The notes under the pieces: model-generated
Seen by the model: the letters and a program-made list of their open reading frames with translations, nothing else
The model's database searches: none
Told to the model about the DNA's origin: nothing
Part shown: positions 45,657 to 54,785 of the stretch, piece after piece
How the letters are laid out: the number at the start of each line of letters is the position of its first letter
Position numbering within the stretch: the first letter of the stretch is position 1
Translations under genes and position numbers: made by a program
From: Burkholderiales bacterium
GTDB lineage: Bacteria; Pseudomonadota; Gammaproteobacteria; Burkholderiales; Burkholderiaceae_D
Direction of reading: 5' to 3'
Length of the DNA: 64,000 nt
Assembly (NCBI GenBank): GCA_016200895.1
Contig: JACQDX010000048.1
Span: 57,078 to 121,077, forward strand

Positions 45657-46034
45657 ATGATCCCTATGACATACGCTGTACGGGGGCATAGAACCTATGC
45701 CAGCTTTCAATATGGCATAGTTGTCAGCATTGTCAATTGAGGTGCATCAAGAAATGCCAGCCTTAGCATGGCTGGCACTGATTTAGCAACAATCTTGGTG
45801 CACTTCGCTTGCCGCTGGTCCGCCACAAAAATCTGGCCTGGAATGCTATTTACAGTCAGATGCTAGTGAGTGTGTGGTGAATACTTTATAGCTGTAAAGT
45901 GATAAATTAAAAATATCACTTTGAAGTAATATATTGATATTATACTTTTTAAGTGATAAATTGAAGACTTATCTAAAACAATCTTTGGCTTCCTTTTGCA
46001 ATAAATGTCGCTGGTACTTGAGGGCATGAATATT
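45657..46034. other. 378-bp divergent region between fds and hipBA
   Basis: The left half has normal composition; the right half (from about 45880) is strongly AT-rich and holds the candidate HipB operator. I see no gene. Confidence 0.5.
45896..45962. promoter_or_regulatory. candidate HipB operator sites
   Basis: AAAGTGATA (45896-45904) and TATCACTTT (45914-45922) are perfect inverted repeats with a 9-bp spacer. AAGTGATAAATT occurs at 45897-45908 and again at 45951-45962. Repeated half-sites upstream of a hipB gene are expected for the known autoregulation of hipBA modules. Confidence 0.6.
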
Positions 46035-46304
46035 ATGGATTACCGAATTAGTCTGGCAACACAGCTAAGCAGTCATCTCAAGTCCTTGCGTCGTCAACGG
46101 GGCTTGTCGCAGGCCGCCTTGGGAAAACTGCTGGGTGTAGGGCAGGTCAGGATAGCAAATATAGAAAATAATCCCGGTGCAGTGAGCGTGGATCAGATGC
46201 TGAGCATCCTGCATTTGCTTGGCTGTGGTTTGTCTATCTACAAGCGTGATGAAGTTAATACTGCGTCAGGAAAAACCGACAACGACACCAAACCGGATTG
46301 GTAA
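46035..46304 (+). CDS. hipB: HipB-like antitoxin, XRE-family repressor
   Basis: 89 residues from the ATG at 46035 (GAGGG upstream; ATGs at 46005 and 46026 are less likely). It is a helix-turn-helix domain: LSSHLKSLRRQRGLSQAALGKLLGVGQVRIANIENNPGAVSVDQMLSILHLLG. It should bind the operators upstream and neutralise HipA. The stop lies 2 bp before the hipA ATG. Confidence 0.9.
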   Translation: MDYRISLATQLSSHLKSLRRQRGLSQAALGKLLGVGQVRIANIENNPGAVSVDQMLSILHLLGCGLSIYKRDEVNTASGKTDNDTKPDW

Positions 46305-46306
46305 TT

Positions 46307-47638
46307 ATGAACAAGGCTCGTATTCATCGCTCACTTAATGTCTGGATGAACGGTTTGTTGGTTGGTGTGTGGAGCTGGGATCGTGCCGATGCACATCAAT
46401 TTGAGTATGCAGAAAGCTGGATCAGATCGGCGGCGGCTCGTTCACTGTCACTCTCTTTGCCTATTACTGCAGGCAAGAGCGTCTTGCGTGGCCCGGCTGT
46501 AAAAAACTACTTTGACAATCTTCTACCTGACAATAAAAAAATCAGGCAACGCATAAGCCACCGTTATCAACTCCCTTCCACAAATGTGCCGGACTTGCTC
46601 GAAGCACTAGGGCGCGACTGCGCAGGTGCTGTACAAATTCTACCGCCCGACCTTGAGCCTGAGGGCTTTGACAAAATTACCGCAACCAGACTGACGGACA
46701 GTGAAGTTGAAAAGCTGTTGCTGAATGTGACCAGTGATGAAGACATTGGTGAAATCATCGACGATTTCCGCATTTCACTGGCGGGGGCGCAAGAAAAAAC
46801 AGCCTTGCTCTGGCATCTGGGGCAATGGCACCTACCCCATGGCGCTACACCGACAACACATATCCTGAAACTGTCTTTGGGCTTGATTGGCGGCATGCGT
46901 GCCGATATGTCTGGCTCAATAGAAAATGAATGGCTGTGCATGCGTATCATGGCTGCACTTGGGTTTGAAGCGGCCAAGGCCGAGATCGCACAATTTGGCA
47001 CGCAAAAAGTGCTCGTGGTGGAACGCTTTGACAGAAAATGGATAGGGCAAGAATGGATAGCCAGATTGCCGCAAGAAGATTTTTGCCAGGCCAGTGGCGT
47101 TGCGCCAGACAATAAATATGAAACCGACGGAGGACCTGGCATGGCGCAGTGTCTGCATATACTGGAGGGTAGTGCCAGCGCTGCCAAAGACAAGCTGAAT
47201 TTTGCATTGATGAACCTGGTGTTCTGGTTGCTGGCAGCGACAGATGGCCACGCCAAGAATTTCTCAATTTCTCTGCTCGCCGGTGGTGATTACCACCTGA
47301 CACCTATGTACGATATTCTGTCAGCCTGGCCTGTGATAGGGCGTGGTGCGAATCAATTGCAGGAAAAGAAAATCAAGATGGCGATGGCCTTGAGGTCAAA
47401 GAATGCACACTTCAAAATGAGTGAGATGCAGGTGAGGCATTGGCAGGGGTTCGCAGCAAAGACTGGTGTTGTTGATTGTTTTGTGCAGATGGAGCGCCTG
47501 GTTCAAAATGTGCCTAATGCGTTGGCGCTGGTTGAGCACGAATTGCCAGCAAATTTTCCTGAGCATATCTGGAGCTGTATCAGGGATGGAATGCTCAGGC
47601 AGCAATTGCGGTTTTTGTCGGAAAATGTAGATAGTTGA
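46307..47638 (+). CDS. hipA: HipA-type serine/threonine kinase toxin
   Basis: 443 residues from the ATG at 46307. The N-terminal subdomain (about 10-100) has GLLVGVWSWDRA and RGPAVKNYFDNLLPDN. The kinase part has the substrate loop SLAGAQEKTALLW, the conserved THILKLS, and the catalytic ATDGHAKNFSI with YHLTPMYDILSAWP (DxD metal site). HipA proteins phosphorylate glutamyl-tRNA synthetase and slow growth; the target here is assumed from the family. Forms a module with the preceding hipB. Confidence 0.92.
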   Translation: MNKARIHRSLNVWMNGLLVGVWSWDRADAHQFEYAESWIRSAAARSLSLSLPITAGKSVLRGPAVKNYFDNLLPDNKKIRQRISHRYQLPSTNVPDLLEALGRDCAGAVQILPPDLEPEGFDKITATRLTDSEVEKLLLNVTSDEDIGEIIDDFRISLAGAQEKTALLWHLGQWHLPHGATPTTHILKLSLGLIGGMRADMSGSIENEWLCMRIMAALGFEAAKAEIAQFGTQKVLVVERFDRKWIGQEWIARLPQEDFCQASGVAPDNKYETDGGPGMAQCLHILEGSASAAKDKLNFALMNLVFWLLAATDGHAKNFSISLLAGGDYHLTPMYDILSAWPVIGRGANQLQEKKIKMAMALRSKNAHFKMSEMQVRHWQGFAAKTGVVDCFVQMERLVQNVPNALALVEHELPANFPEHIWSCIRDGMLRQQLRFLSENVDS

Positions 47639-47807
47639 GCATAAGATTCGCACGGAAGAGTGCACATTGTTGGTCGAGTATGATTACCCGCCACTTGCAA
47701 CTTGGATACCACGGTATCTTTAGAGGGATAGTTGTCATATGCCTTAAAATGATTTGACGAAATCTATAAATTGACCTTGCCGTCGAACTTCTATCAGATC
47801 AAATAAA

Positions 47808-48287
47808 ATGAAAAAACTCCACGATCAGTCCTGTCGCTTATTAATCGGTTGCCTGTTTTCTGGGATCAGTCTTTTTGCAAATGGGACTGAAGCTCATGCA
47901 GAAAATCAGTCTGAGAGCCTGTCTTTAATCAATTTGATCGCAACACCTGAGCGTTATGACGGACACCTTGTGTTGGTGACCGGACATGTTACAGTTGGCC
48001 TGGAAAATATGTCTATCTGCTTTATGAAAGTGAACTATTCCAGTAAAGACTGCATTTGGCTGAATATTGATTCAGGGCCGTATGAAACAGAAGATGATAG
48101 AAAACGAATTGAAAAGAAGATGAAATTACTCAATAAATTCAACGGCAATGTGGCGACGATAGAGGCAAGATTCGATCAGAATAACAAGGGGCATTTTGGT
48201 ATGTGGTCAGGTGCTTTGAAAGATCTTGTCCGTATCTATGGCAAAAATAACTATCATACGTTTGAAGATAAGGCTGCGCAGAAGTAG
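47808..48287 (+). CDS. secreted protein with a small beta-barrel-like domain
   Basis: 159 residues with a signal peptide (about 1-30, ending EAHA). The mature part begins SLINLIATPERYDGHLVLVTGHVTVGL, the pattern of small exported proteins with an OB-like fold, and contains two Cys (SICFM, KDCIW). Function unknown. It follows hipA by 169 bp and is not obviously part of that module. Confidence 0.65.
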   Translation: MKKLHDQSCRLLIGCLFSGISLFANGTEAHAENQSESLSLINLIATPERYDGHLVLVTGHVTVGLENMSICFMKVNYSSKDCIWLNIDSGPYETEDDRKRIEKKMKLLNKFNGNVATIEARFDQNNKGHFGMWSGALKDLVRIYGKNNYHTFEDKAAQK

Positions 48288-48381
48288 ATGGAGGCGATTG
48301 ATGTCTGACATGTATTTAAAAAATAGTTCGTAGATTCGCCTTAGCCTAATTTATCCGCATCACGATCCGCTATGAACGCCG

Positions 48382-48433
48382 CTGGATTCCAGCCAAAAGC
48401 ACGCTGGAGCGCCAGCCCGGTGGAATGACGTTA
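48382..48433. repeat. dispersed intergenic repeat, copy 3
   Basis: The words CTGGATTCCAGCCAAAAGCACGC, TGGAGCGCCAGCCCGG and GGAATGACGTTA appear here in a rearranged order relative to 7384-7434. Confidence 0.6.
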
Positions 48434-48605
48434 ATAAAGTATGTGATGTGAACCAATGATTGCTTAGCCAGATGTGTGTATCAGGAATCAAATCCGGCAT
48501 TGAAATTGAGTTGGTCAAATTTGCTGGAAGACTTGTTCCTTCCCTCTAGCATTGCCATTCAAGAATCATATGTACGTAACGCAAGACACAAGGCGAAAAG
48601 CGCAA

Positions 48606-48640
48606 AGGCCCCTTGTTCACAACAAAGCGAACAAGGGCCT
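48606..48640 (-). terminator. terminator after metE
   Basis: The stem AGGCCCTTGTTC/GAACAAGGGGCCT closes a loop of about 10 bases about 34 bp beyond the metE stop; on the minus strand it is followed by TTTGCGCTTTT, an interrupted T run. Confidence 0.65.
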
Positions 48641-48673
48641 GTCCATCAAATTAAATTAGCCAAGGAAAAAAGA

Positions 48674-50971
48674 TCAACAACAACCCTGATGCTCCTCATC
48701 ATCCGCTGTCACAGTCGCTCTCAACAACTTGGCCGCCTGCACCATGTTTTCCAGCGCAGCTATTGTCTCTGGCCAGTCGCGGGTTTTCAGGCCGCAATCG
48801 GGGTTGACCCAGAGGCGGGCGTCGGGGAGGACGCTGCGGGCTTTTTGTAGCAGTCTTTGCATTTCGCTGACCTTGGGCACGCGTGGCGAGTGGATGTCGT
48901 AGACGCCGGGGCCGATGTCGTTGGGGTAGGCGAATTCGCCGAAGCCGTCCAGCAATTCCATGTCTGAGCGTGAGGTCTCTATGGTGATGACGTCGGCATC
49001 CATGGCGGCGATCCAGGGCAGGATGTCGTTGAATTCTGAATAGCACATGTGGGTATGAATTTGCGTATCATCCCTGACGACGGCTGAGCTGAGTTTGAAG
49101 GCGCGTACTGCCCAGTCGAGATAGGCGGACCAGTCTTGCTGTTTTAGTGGCAGGCCTTCGCGGAAGGCGGGCTCGTCTATCTGTATCATGCCTATGCCAG
49201 CTTTTTCGAGGTCGGCAACTTCATCACGCAAGGCCAGGGCTATTTGCAGGGCGGTGGTGGAGCGTGGCTGGTCGTCGCGGACGAAAGACCATTGCAGCAT
49301 GGTGACGGGGCCGGTGAGCATGCCTTTCATGGGTTTGCTGGTCAGGCTCTGGGCGTATTCGCTCCAACTGACTGTCATGGCTTCTGGCCTGTACACGTCG
49401 CCATAAATGAAGGGCGGCTTGACGCAGCGTGAGCCATAGCTTTGTACCCAGCCATTCAGAGTGAAGTCATAGCCCCAGAGTTGTTCGCCGAAATATTCGA
49501 CCATATCATTGCGTTCTGGCTCGCCGTGAACCAGTACGTCGATATCGAGTTTTTCTTGTTGCTCAACGACGAGGCGGATTTCTGCGCGCATGGCTTCTAG
49601 GTATTCCAGGTGGGACAAGTCACCACGTTTATAGGTAGCGCGGGCCTGGCGTATGGTCTTGGTTTGCGGGAAGGAACCTATGCTGGTTGTGGGGAACAAT
49701 GGCAGGGCGAAGCGTTGATGTTGCTGGCCTATGCGCTGCTTGAATGCATTGTGGCGGGTGACATCCTGTTCTGTGATGGCAGCCAGACGCTTTTGTACGA
49801 TGGGGTTGTGGATGCGTACTGATGTGCGGCGGCTGGCGATGGCCCGGTCGGCGGCTTTGAATTGATGAGTAACTTTATCCGCATTGCCGTTCAGGGCTTG
49901 TTTCAGGGCGACGACTTCATCGAGTTTTTGTGTGGCAAAGGCCAGCCAAGTCAGGGTTTCTGCGTCAAGTTTGGTTTCTGATGCGAGATCGACAGGCACG
50001 TGCAGCAAGGAGCAGCTTGGGGCTAGCCACAAGTTGTCGCCGAGTTGTGCATGGGCAGCTTGCAGACTGGCGAGCAAGGCGGTCAGGTCGGCACGCCAGA
50101 TATTGCGGCCATCAATCACACCGGCAGACAAGACCCGGCCTTGTGGCCAGTTGACCAGCAGGGTAGCCAGTTGTTGTGGTGCGCGTACCAGATCCAGGTG
50201 CAGGCCAGCGATGGGCAGGGCGTGCAGCAAAGTGGCGCGGTCTTGTACTGATTCAAAATAAGTGGACAACAAAACCTTGGGTGTATTTTGTGCCAGGGCG
50301 TTGTAGGACAGAATAAAGGCATCCAGCCAGGTGCTGTCGAGATCTAAAGCCAGAATAGGCTCATCTATCTGTACCCATTCCACACCTTGTTCTTGCAGGC
50401 GTGCCAGCAGGCGCTGGTAGGCAGGAATGATTTTTGGCAGCAAATCCAGCTTATGTGTCAGGCCACTTTTGATTTTGCCGAGGTAGAGCAAGGTCAGAGG
50501 GCCGATCAGGGTGGCTTTGGCCGCATGGCCCAGGGACTGGGCTTGTGCCAGTTCTTCAAACAGCCAGTCTGTGCCGCCATCAAAGCTGGTATCTGCCGTC
50601 CATTCTGGCACGAGGTAGTGGTAATTGGTGTCAAACCACTTGGTCATTTTCATCGCAAAATGCTGGGGGTTGCCACGGGCGGCGACGTAGTAGTCTGCCA
50701 GCGTCAGTTGCCTGGCATCAAAGCCAAAACGAGTGGGCAGGGCACCCAGCAGTGCCAGGGTGTTCAAGACCTGGTCATACCAGGCAAAATCGCCGACGCT
50801 GACAAAATCCAGGCCAGCCTGCTTTTGCAAACCCCAGTGACGGGCGCGGAGGTCGCTGCCGGTTTCGCGTAAGGTGGCTTCGGTGATGTCGCCGCGCCAG
50901 AAGGATTCTTGTGCGAATTTCAATTCTCTTTGTGCGCCGATGCGGGGGAAGCCTAAGCTGTGAGCAGTCAT
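48674..50971 (-). CDS. metE: cobalamin-independent methionine synthase
   Basis: 765 residues, the normal full length, with GGAGA before the start. The N-terminal half starts [21 protein letters not shown]. The catalytic half has [47 protein letters not shown], the zinc ligands in [11 protein letters not shown] (His and Cys) and the last Cys in [10 protein letters not shown]. It transfers a methyl group from 5-methyltetrahydropteroyl-glutamate to homocysteine without B12. It diverges from metR, with two MetR boxes between. Confidence 0.96.
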   Translation of the reverse strand: MTAHSLGFPRIGAQRELKFAQESFWRGDITEATLRETGSDLRARHWGLQKQAGLDFVSVGDFAWYDQVLNTLALLGALPTRFGFDARQLTLADYYVAARGNPQHFAMKMTKWFDTNYHYLVPEWTADTSFDGGTDWLFEELAQAQSLGHAAKATLIGPLTLLYLGKIKSGLTHKLDLLPKIIPAYQRLLARLQEQGVEWVQIDEPILALDLDSTWLDAFILSYNALAQNTPKVLLSTYFESVQDRATLLHALPIAGLHLDLVRAPQQLATLLVNWPQGRVLSAGVIDGRNIWRADLTALLASLQAAHAQLGDNLWLAPSCSLLHVPVDLASETKLDAETLTWLAFATQKLDEVVALKQALNGNADKVTHQFKAADRAIASRRTSVRIHNPIVQKRLAAITEQDVTRHNAFKQRIGQQHQRFALPLFPTTSIGSFPQTKTIRQARATYKRGDLSHLEYLEAMRAEIRLVVEQQEKLDIDVLVHGEPERNDMVEYFGEQLWGYDFTLNGWVQSYGSRCVKPPFIYGDVYRPEAMTVSWSEYAQSLTSKPMKGMLTGPVTMLQWSFVRDDQPRSTTALQIALALRDEVADLEKAGIGMIQIDEPAFREGLPLKQQDWSAYLDWAVRAFKLSSAVVRDDTQIHTHMCYSEFNDILPWIAAMDADVITIETSRSDMELLDGFGEFAYPNDIGPGVYDIHSPRVPKVSEMQRLLQKARSVLPDARLWVNPDCGLKTRDWPETIAALENMVQAAKLLRATVTADDEEHQGCC

Positions 50972-51012
50972 TTCTATTCTCCAATCATATTTATCTCATG
51001 ATGGGTTAGAAT

Positions 51013-51025
51013 TGATTATGATTCA
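51013..51025. promoter_or_regulatory. MetR box 1
   Basis: TGATTATGATTCA matches the MetR consensus TGAA-N5-TTCA at seven of eight positions. It lies 42 bp before the metE start. Confidence 0.6.
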
Positions 51026-51049
51026 AACGACATATTTTAAGAATTAACT

Positions 51050-51062
51050 TGAATTTCATTCA
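51050..51062. promoter_or_regulatory. MetR box 2
   Basis: TGAATTTCATTCA is a perfect TGAA-N5-TTCA match, 2 bp before the metR ATG, where binding should repress metR. The two boxes are 37 bp apart. Confidence 0.7.
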
Positions 51063-51064
51063 TA

Positions 51065-51985
51065 ATGCAATCGATACTAGAGCTACGCCACCTGAAAACC
51101 CTGCATGCACTGCGTGAATCCGGCAATTTATTACGGGCGGCGGTCTTGCTGAATGTCACTCAGTCTGCCCTGTCGCACCAGATTAAGTTGCTGGAAGAAC
51201 ATCATGGCGCGCCGCTGTTCGAGCGTAAGACCACGCCTATACGCTTCACGCCTTCCGGGGAGCGACTGCTGCAACTGGCTGACAGCGTCTTGCCGCAAGT
51301 CGCCAATTGTGAGCGCGACCTGGCACGCCTGGCACAGGGCGTGGCCGGGCAATTGCGCATCGCGGTGGAATGCCATACCTGCTTTGACTGGCTCATGCCC
51401 GCGATGGATTTGTTCCGCCGGCGCTGGCCCGAGGTGGAGCTGGATATCGTTTCCGGCTTCCAGGCTGACCCTGTGGGTCTGTTGTATAGCCACAAGGCGG
51501 ATGTTGCCATCGTGTCGGAAATGGATGCGGATGAAAGCGTCGCCTACCATCCCTTGTTCCGTTTCGAGATTGTTGCTTTGATCGCCAAAGACCATGCACT
51601 GGCCAAGCGTGATTATCTGGTGGCGCAAGACTTTGCGACTGATACCCTGATTACCTATCCTGTACCAGACGACATGCTGGACGTGGTGCGCCAGGTCTTG
51701 AAGCCAGCAGGCGTGGATACTGCCAGACGCACTACCGAACTGACAGTCGCCATGCTGCAACTGGTCGCCAGCAAGCGCGGCATTGCTACCTTGCCGGTGT
51801 GGGCCGCACAAAATTATGTGAACCGCGATTATGTACTGCCCAAGCGTATTACAGCGGATGGTTTGACTGGCAGGCTATATGCAGCTTGTTTGCCAGATTT
51901 GTCTGCCAAGGCTTATCTCAGCGATTTTGTGACGACAATACGGGAGAGTAGTTATTTGAATTTGCAGAGTATAGAGTTGATTTGA
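51065..51985 (+). CDS. metR: LysR-family regulator of methionine synthesis
   Basis: 306 residues. N-terminal helix-turn-helix: LRHLKTLHALRESGNLLRAAVLLNVTQSALSHQIKLLEE. The effector domain starts with GQLRIAVECHTCFDWLMP, characteristic of MetR, which binds homocysteine. It activates metE and represses its own gene in characterised bacteria. Divergence from metE and the two boxes support the assignment. Confidence 0.92.
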   Translation: MQSILELRHLKTLHALRESGNLLRAAVLLNVTQSALSHQIKLLEEHHGAPLFERKTTPIRFTPSGERLLQLADSVLPQVANCERDLARLAQGVAGQLRIAVECHTCFDWLMPAMDLFRRRWPEVELDIVSGFQADPVGLLYSHKADVAIVSEMDADESVAYHPLFRFEIVALIAKDHALAKRDYLVAQDFATDTLITYPVPDDMLDVVRQVLKPAGVDTARRTTELTVAMLQLVASKRGIATLPVWAAQNYVNRDYVLPKRITADGLTGRLYAACLPDLSAKAYLSDFVTTIRESSYLNLQSIELI

Positions 51986-52074
51986 GATTGTATTGTCAAT
52001 TTGCAAGGTTTGCGTTGTGGTTCGGAAATTCGCAAATCGACTATAATGAAACTTATCCTTTCAGGAGTTTTATT

Positions 52075-52326
52075 ATGACTACCAAATCCTCTGGTCGCTT
52101 TACATCGCGGACCCGCTTGACCAGCACGACCGTGGTAATGGGGGCTACTGCAAAACAATGGGACGAGGCCTTGACTGGCGACATGGTAAATACACTTAAA
52201 ATCGTCAAAGAAAAAGTGCAAGCCGCTAAGAAGGCTGGTGCTGTGGCACAGGTCGATGTGAGGCAAATTCCCTCTGGTGATCTGGCCAGTGCAATCAAGC
52301 ATCGTAAAATGTCGACTGCTGGTTGA
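52075..52326 (+). CDS. probable antitoxin of a zeta-type toxin pair
   Basis: 83 residues from the ATG at 52075 (AGGAG eight bases before). Basic, with a flexible Thr/Ser-rich start, and two predicted helices (AKQWDEALTGDMVNTLKIVKEKVQAAKK; SGDLASAIKHRKM). It does not resemble the epsilon antitoxin. Its position directly before the kinase gene and its small size suggest an antitoxin role. A terminator lies 28 bp after its stop, before the kinase gene. Confidence 0.65.
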   Translation: MTTKSSGRFTSRTRLTSTTVVMGATAKQWDEALTGDMVNTLKIVKEKVQAAKKAGAVAQVDVRQIPSGDLASAIKHRKMSTAG

Positions 52327-52354
52327 ATAAGCAACATCAAATAAAACGATAAAC

Positions 52355-52377
52355 AAACGCGGCTTGCCGCGTTTTTT
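52355..52377 (+). terminator. intrinsic terminator between antitoxin and toxin
   Basis: AAACGCGG-CTTG-CCGCGTTT is an 8-bp stem, followed by TTT. The toxin ATG (52379) begins immediately after the T run, leaving no Shine-Dalgarno sequence. It should reduce both transcription and translation of the toxin. Confidence 0.75.
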
Positions 52378-52378
52378 A

Positions 52379-53308
52379 ATGATGACTACTCATAATCGAC
52401 CGCCCCAAGATTCACCCTATGTCATGGTGTTTGCTGGCCCGAATGGAAGTGGAAAAACTTCGCTCATAGATGAAGTTAAAAAGACGGGATTAGCCGCACT
52501 TGGTGGAATTTTTCCTGTCCCGACTTACTTTATCAATCCAGACCAGTTTGCCAAAGACCTGGTGGGTGATTACGCCACCCAGGATGAGCGTGACCGTGCC
52601 GCATTTAATGCAGCTGTCGCCATGCGAATAAAAGCAATAGAAAACCGTGAGACATTTGCATTTGAAACAGTAATGTCGCACCCATCCCGAATAAACGAAT
52701 TAGTCAAACTGAAAAAGCAGGGCTATCAGGTTTTACTGGTTTTTATCACTACCGATGATCCGGAAAAAAATGTGGAACGGGTAACAGATCGATTTAATTC
52801 CAAAACCACGACAGGTCATTACGTCGCACCGGAGAAAGTGCGCGAACGCTATAGCAGAACACTGGCACTATTGCCAAAAGCTGTTGAAATCGCCGATGCT
52901 GCATTTATTTACGATAATTCTATCAATGATATCCCTCCCAGTTTGCAAGCCTTGACTGATCTGGAGACATTATCAGTCGATGATCATGCTAAAGCATGGG
53001 TAAGTCAAAAATTGGTTGCCAGGCTTGATTCGAGAGGGGATCAGCAGTTTGAAATTGGATTTGGAGGAATGGGGCAGATATCATCGGTCGATGCAGATGT
53101 GTTGAACGGCCAGTATTCGGGAAGCATTGTAAAAATCACCGAAGATTATATTGTTCAGTTGGATAACACATCAGGACTTATGATTATCCATGACCGCCTG
53201 ATGCTTGATACTTCAGGAAATACACCTCGCGACTATAGTATCGCTGATGAATTGCGTATTATTTATACCGTCGAAAATGCACCAGAAATTTTCACGCTTA
53301 ACCATTAA
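52379..53308 (+). CDS. zeta-toxin-type kinase with KfrB-like C-terminal domain
   Basis: 309 residues from the ATG at 52379 (a second ATG follows directly). Walker A is AGPNGSGKTS (residues 19-28); INPDQFAKDL holds the catalytic Asp region and FAFETVMSHPSRI the second acidic motif, as in zeta toxins that phosphorylate UDP-N-acetylglucosamine. After residue 230, NGQYSGSIVKITEDYIVQLD and MIIHDRLML resemble the KfrB domain of IncP plasmids. The joined architecture and the upstream antitoxin-like gene suggest a plasmid-derived toxin-antitoxin system. Confidence 0.8.
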   Translation: MMTTHNRPPQDSPYVMVFAGPNGSGKTSLIDEVKKTGLAALGGIFPVPTYFINPDQFAKDLVGDYATQDERDRAAFNAAVAMRIKAIENRETFAFETVMSHPSRINELVKLKKQGYQVLLVFITTDDPEKNVERVTDRFNSKTTTGHYVAPEKVRERYSRTLALLPKAVEIADAAFIYDNSINDIPPSLQALTDLETLSVDDHAKAWVSQKLVARLDSRGDQQFEIGFGGMGQISSVDADVLNGQYSGSIVKITEDYIVQLDNTSGLMIIHDRLMLDTSGNTPRDYSIADELRIIYTVENAPEIFTLNH

Positions 53309-53568
53309 ACGCTATTGATTTTCAGCTCACATTCTTCAATGTGGCTTACTGTCATCAAAGCCTGTTGCCATTGCAAGAGAACGGGTAATCGTTTTGTCTT
53401 GCAATGCGTTAAAGTCAACAGGCCACGGACGATTTTCCTCAGCATCTTTAATGCATAAAAAATGAGGCCGTCAGGAAAAGTGATGCAATCGTAATTCATC
53501 CCATTCTGCGGTTTTTGCATTCCATCCAGTGATAAGCGCATCCTGTCCATTTCTTCTTGTTCAGGCAT
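53305..53568 (-). CDS. small hypothetical protein, 87 aa
   Basis: From the ATG at 53568, with AAGGG eight bases before it. It is Met-rich at the N-terminus (MPEQEEMDRMRLSLDGM), then FPDGLIFYALKMLRKIVRGLLTLTHC. It overlaps the kinase gene end by 4 bp in convergent orientation and is divergent from the DUF5694 gene. No family recognised; it may be spurious. Confidence 0.4.
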   Translation of the reverse strand: MPEQEEMDRMRLSLDGMQKPQNGMNYDCITFPDGLIFYALKMLRKIVRGLLTLTHCKTKRLPVLLQWQQALMTVSHIEECELKINSV

Positions 53569-53614
53569 CCGGCACCCTTTACATTCATGGGATTTATTCG
53601 ACCGGAGGTAAGAC

Positions 53615-54673
53615 ATGGGACTATGGGTAAAACGGATTCTGTTTGCAAGTGTAGCGATGCCGGTTCTGGCGCAGGCACAGCTTGATCTGACGAAGCTAGA
53701 TCGCGATATGGCCGGGCCTCGTGCCCAGGTGCTGGTGTTGGGGACTGTGCATTTGAGAAGCATGCCAGCCAGCTTCAATCCTGCATCGCTGGACGGTATG
53801 CTTGATAAGCTGGCGAAATTCAAGCCAGAGATTATTACGATAGAAACTGAGTCTGGTGAAGAGTGTGATATGGCTGCCCGTCATGTGGCCAGGTATGGTG
53901 CCGACTATTGTGCATCGGTCGAAGCAGCCAGGCTGGCTACTGGACTGGATGCGCCCGCCGCAATGGCCGAAGCAGACAAGATGCTGAAAGCCTGGCCGCA
54001 ACAATCAACGGCAACGGCAACGCAGCGTCGTCGTCTGGCTGCCTTGTACATGGCATCTTACGATACAACGTCTGCCTATGTGCAATGGCTGCAATTGCCG
54101 GAGGCCGAGCGCCGCGCAGGCGATGGCTTGAACGATGTGCTGATTGCTCAACTCACCAAGGCCGCAAAGCGCAATAACGAAAGCTACCTGATCGCTGCTC
54201 GCCTGGCCGCACGTTTGGGTTTGCAGCGTGTCCATGCAGTGGACAACCATACTGGTGATCGTATCGATGTAGCTGACATCAAAGCCTTTGTTCACTCGAT
54301 AGAGTCTGCATGGGCAGCAGGTAATACAGACTTGAATGTGCGAAAGAAACGTGAAGATGAGCTGATGCTTGCCACTGACTTTTTGCCCTTGTACCGATAC
54401 ATCAATGAGCCTGAAGGTTTGCGCATATATGCAGAAGCCAACATTATTCCATCGATGCGCGCAAAGTCGGCAGATGGATATCCACAGATATGGGTAGCAG
54501 GCTGGGAGATCCGCAATATGCGCATGGTCGCCAATATTCGTGAAACCTTTCGCGAACGCCCTGGCGCCCGTGTTTTGTCTGTCGTAGGTGTCTCTCATAA
54601 GCCCTGGTTTGATAGCTGGCTGGGACAGTTGCAGGGGGTAGAGATTGTCGATGTCGCAGATGTGCTTAAGTGA
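53615..54673 (+). CDS. DUF5694 secreted protein
   Basis: 352 residues, GGAGGT before the ATG. Signal peptide (1-22, ending AQAQ). The start of the domain, RAQVLVLGTVHLRSMPASFNP, with TIETESGEECDMAARH, is characteristic; the fold is expected to be related to TraB/EreA-type hydrolases where His and Glu bind metal. GARVLSVVGVSHKPWF closes the domain. Function unknown; a periplasmic location is likely. Confidence 0.85.
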   Translation: MGLWVKRILFASVAMPVLAQAQLDLTKLDRDMAGPRAQVLVLGTVHLRSMPASFNPASLDGMLDKLAKFKPEIITIETESGEECDMAARHVARYGADYCASVEAARLATGLDAPAAMAEADKMLKAWPQQSTATATQRRRLAALYMASYDTTSAYVQWLQLPEAERRAGDGLNDVLIAQLTKAAKRNNESYLIAARLAARLGLQRVHAVDNHTGDRIDVADIKAFVHSIESAWAAGNTDLNVRKKREDELMLATDFLPLYRYINEPEGLRIYAEANIIPSMRAKSADGYPQIWVAGWEIRNMRMVANIRETFRERPGARVLSVVGVSHKPWFDSWLGQLQGVEIVDVADVLK

Positions 54674-54785
54674 GGTGCTTACTGTTGGTGGTGTGACTGT
54701 TCATAGGAGGGGCTTTTGCCGCGAACATTTTGCTGCATGTGCTGTTTGCGGCTGAAACCGCTCCTATGGGGGAATTACGCTTGTT

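Larger units (their letters stand above)
48288..48673. other. 386-bp intergenic region with a repeat and a terminator
   Basis: It contains the third copy of the dispersed repeat (48382-48433) and the metE terminator (48606-48640). An open plus-strand frame at 48476-48850 runs into metE antisense and is not coding. Confidence 0.55.

Noticed and set aside
53569..53823. Upstream extension of the small minus-strand gene
   Set aside because: It would overlap the DUF5694 gene and its ribosome-binding site; only the part from 53568 is plausible.
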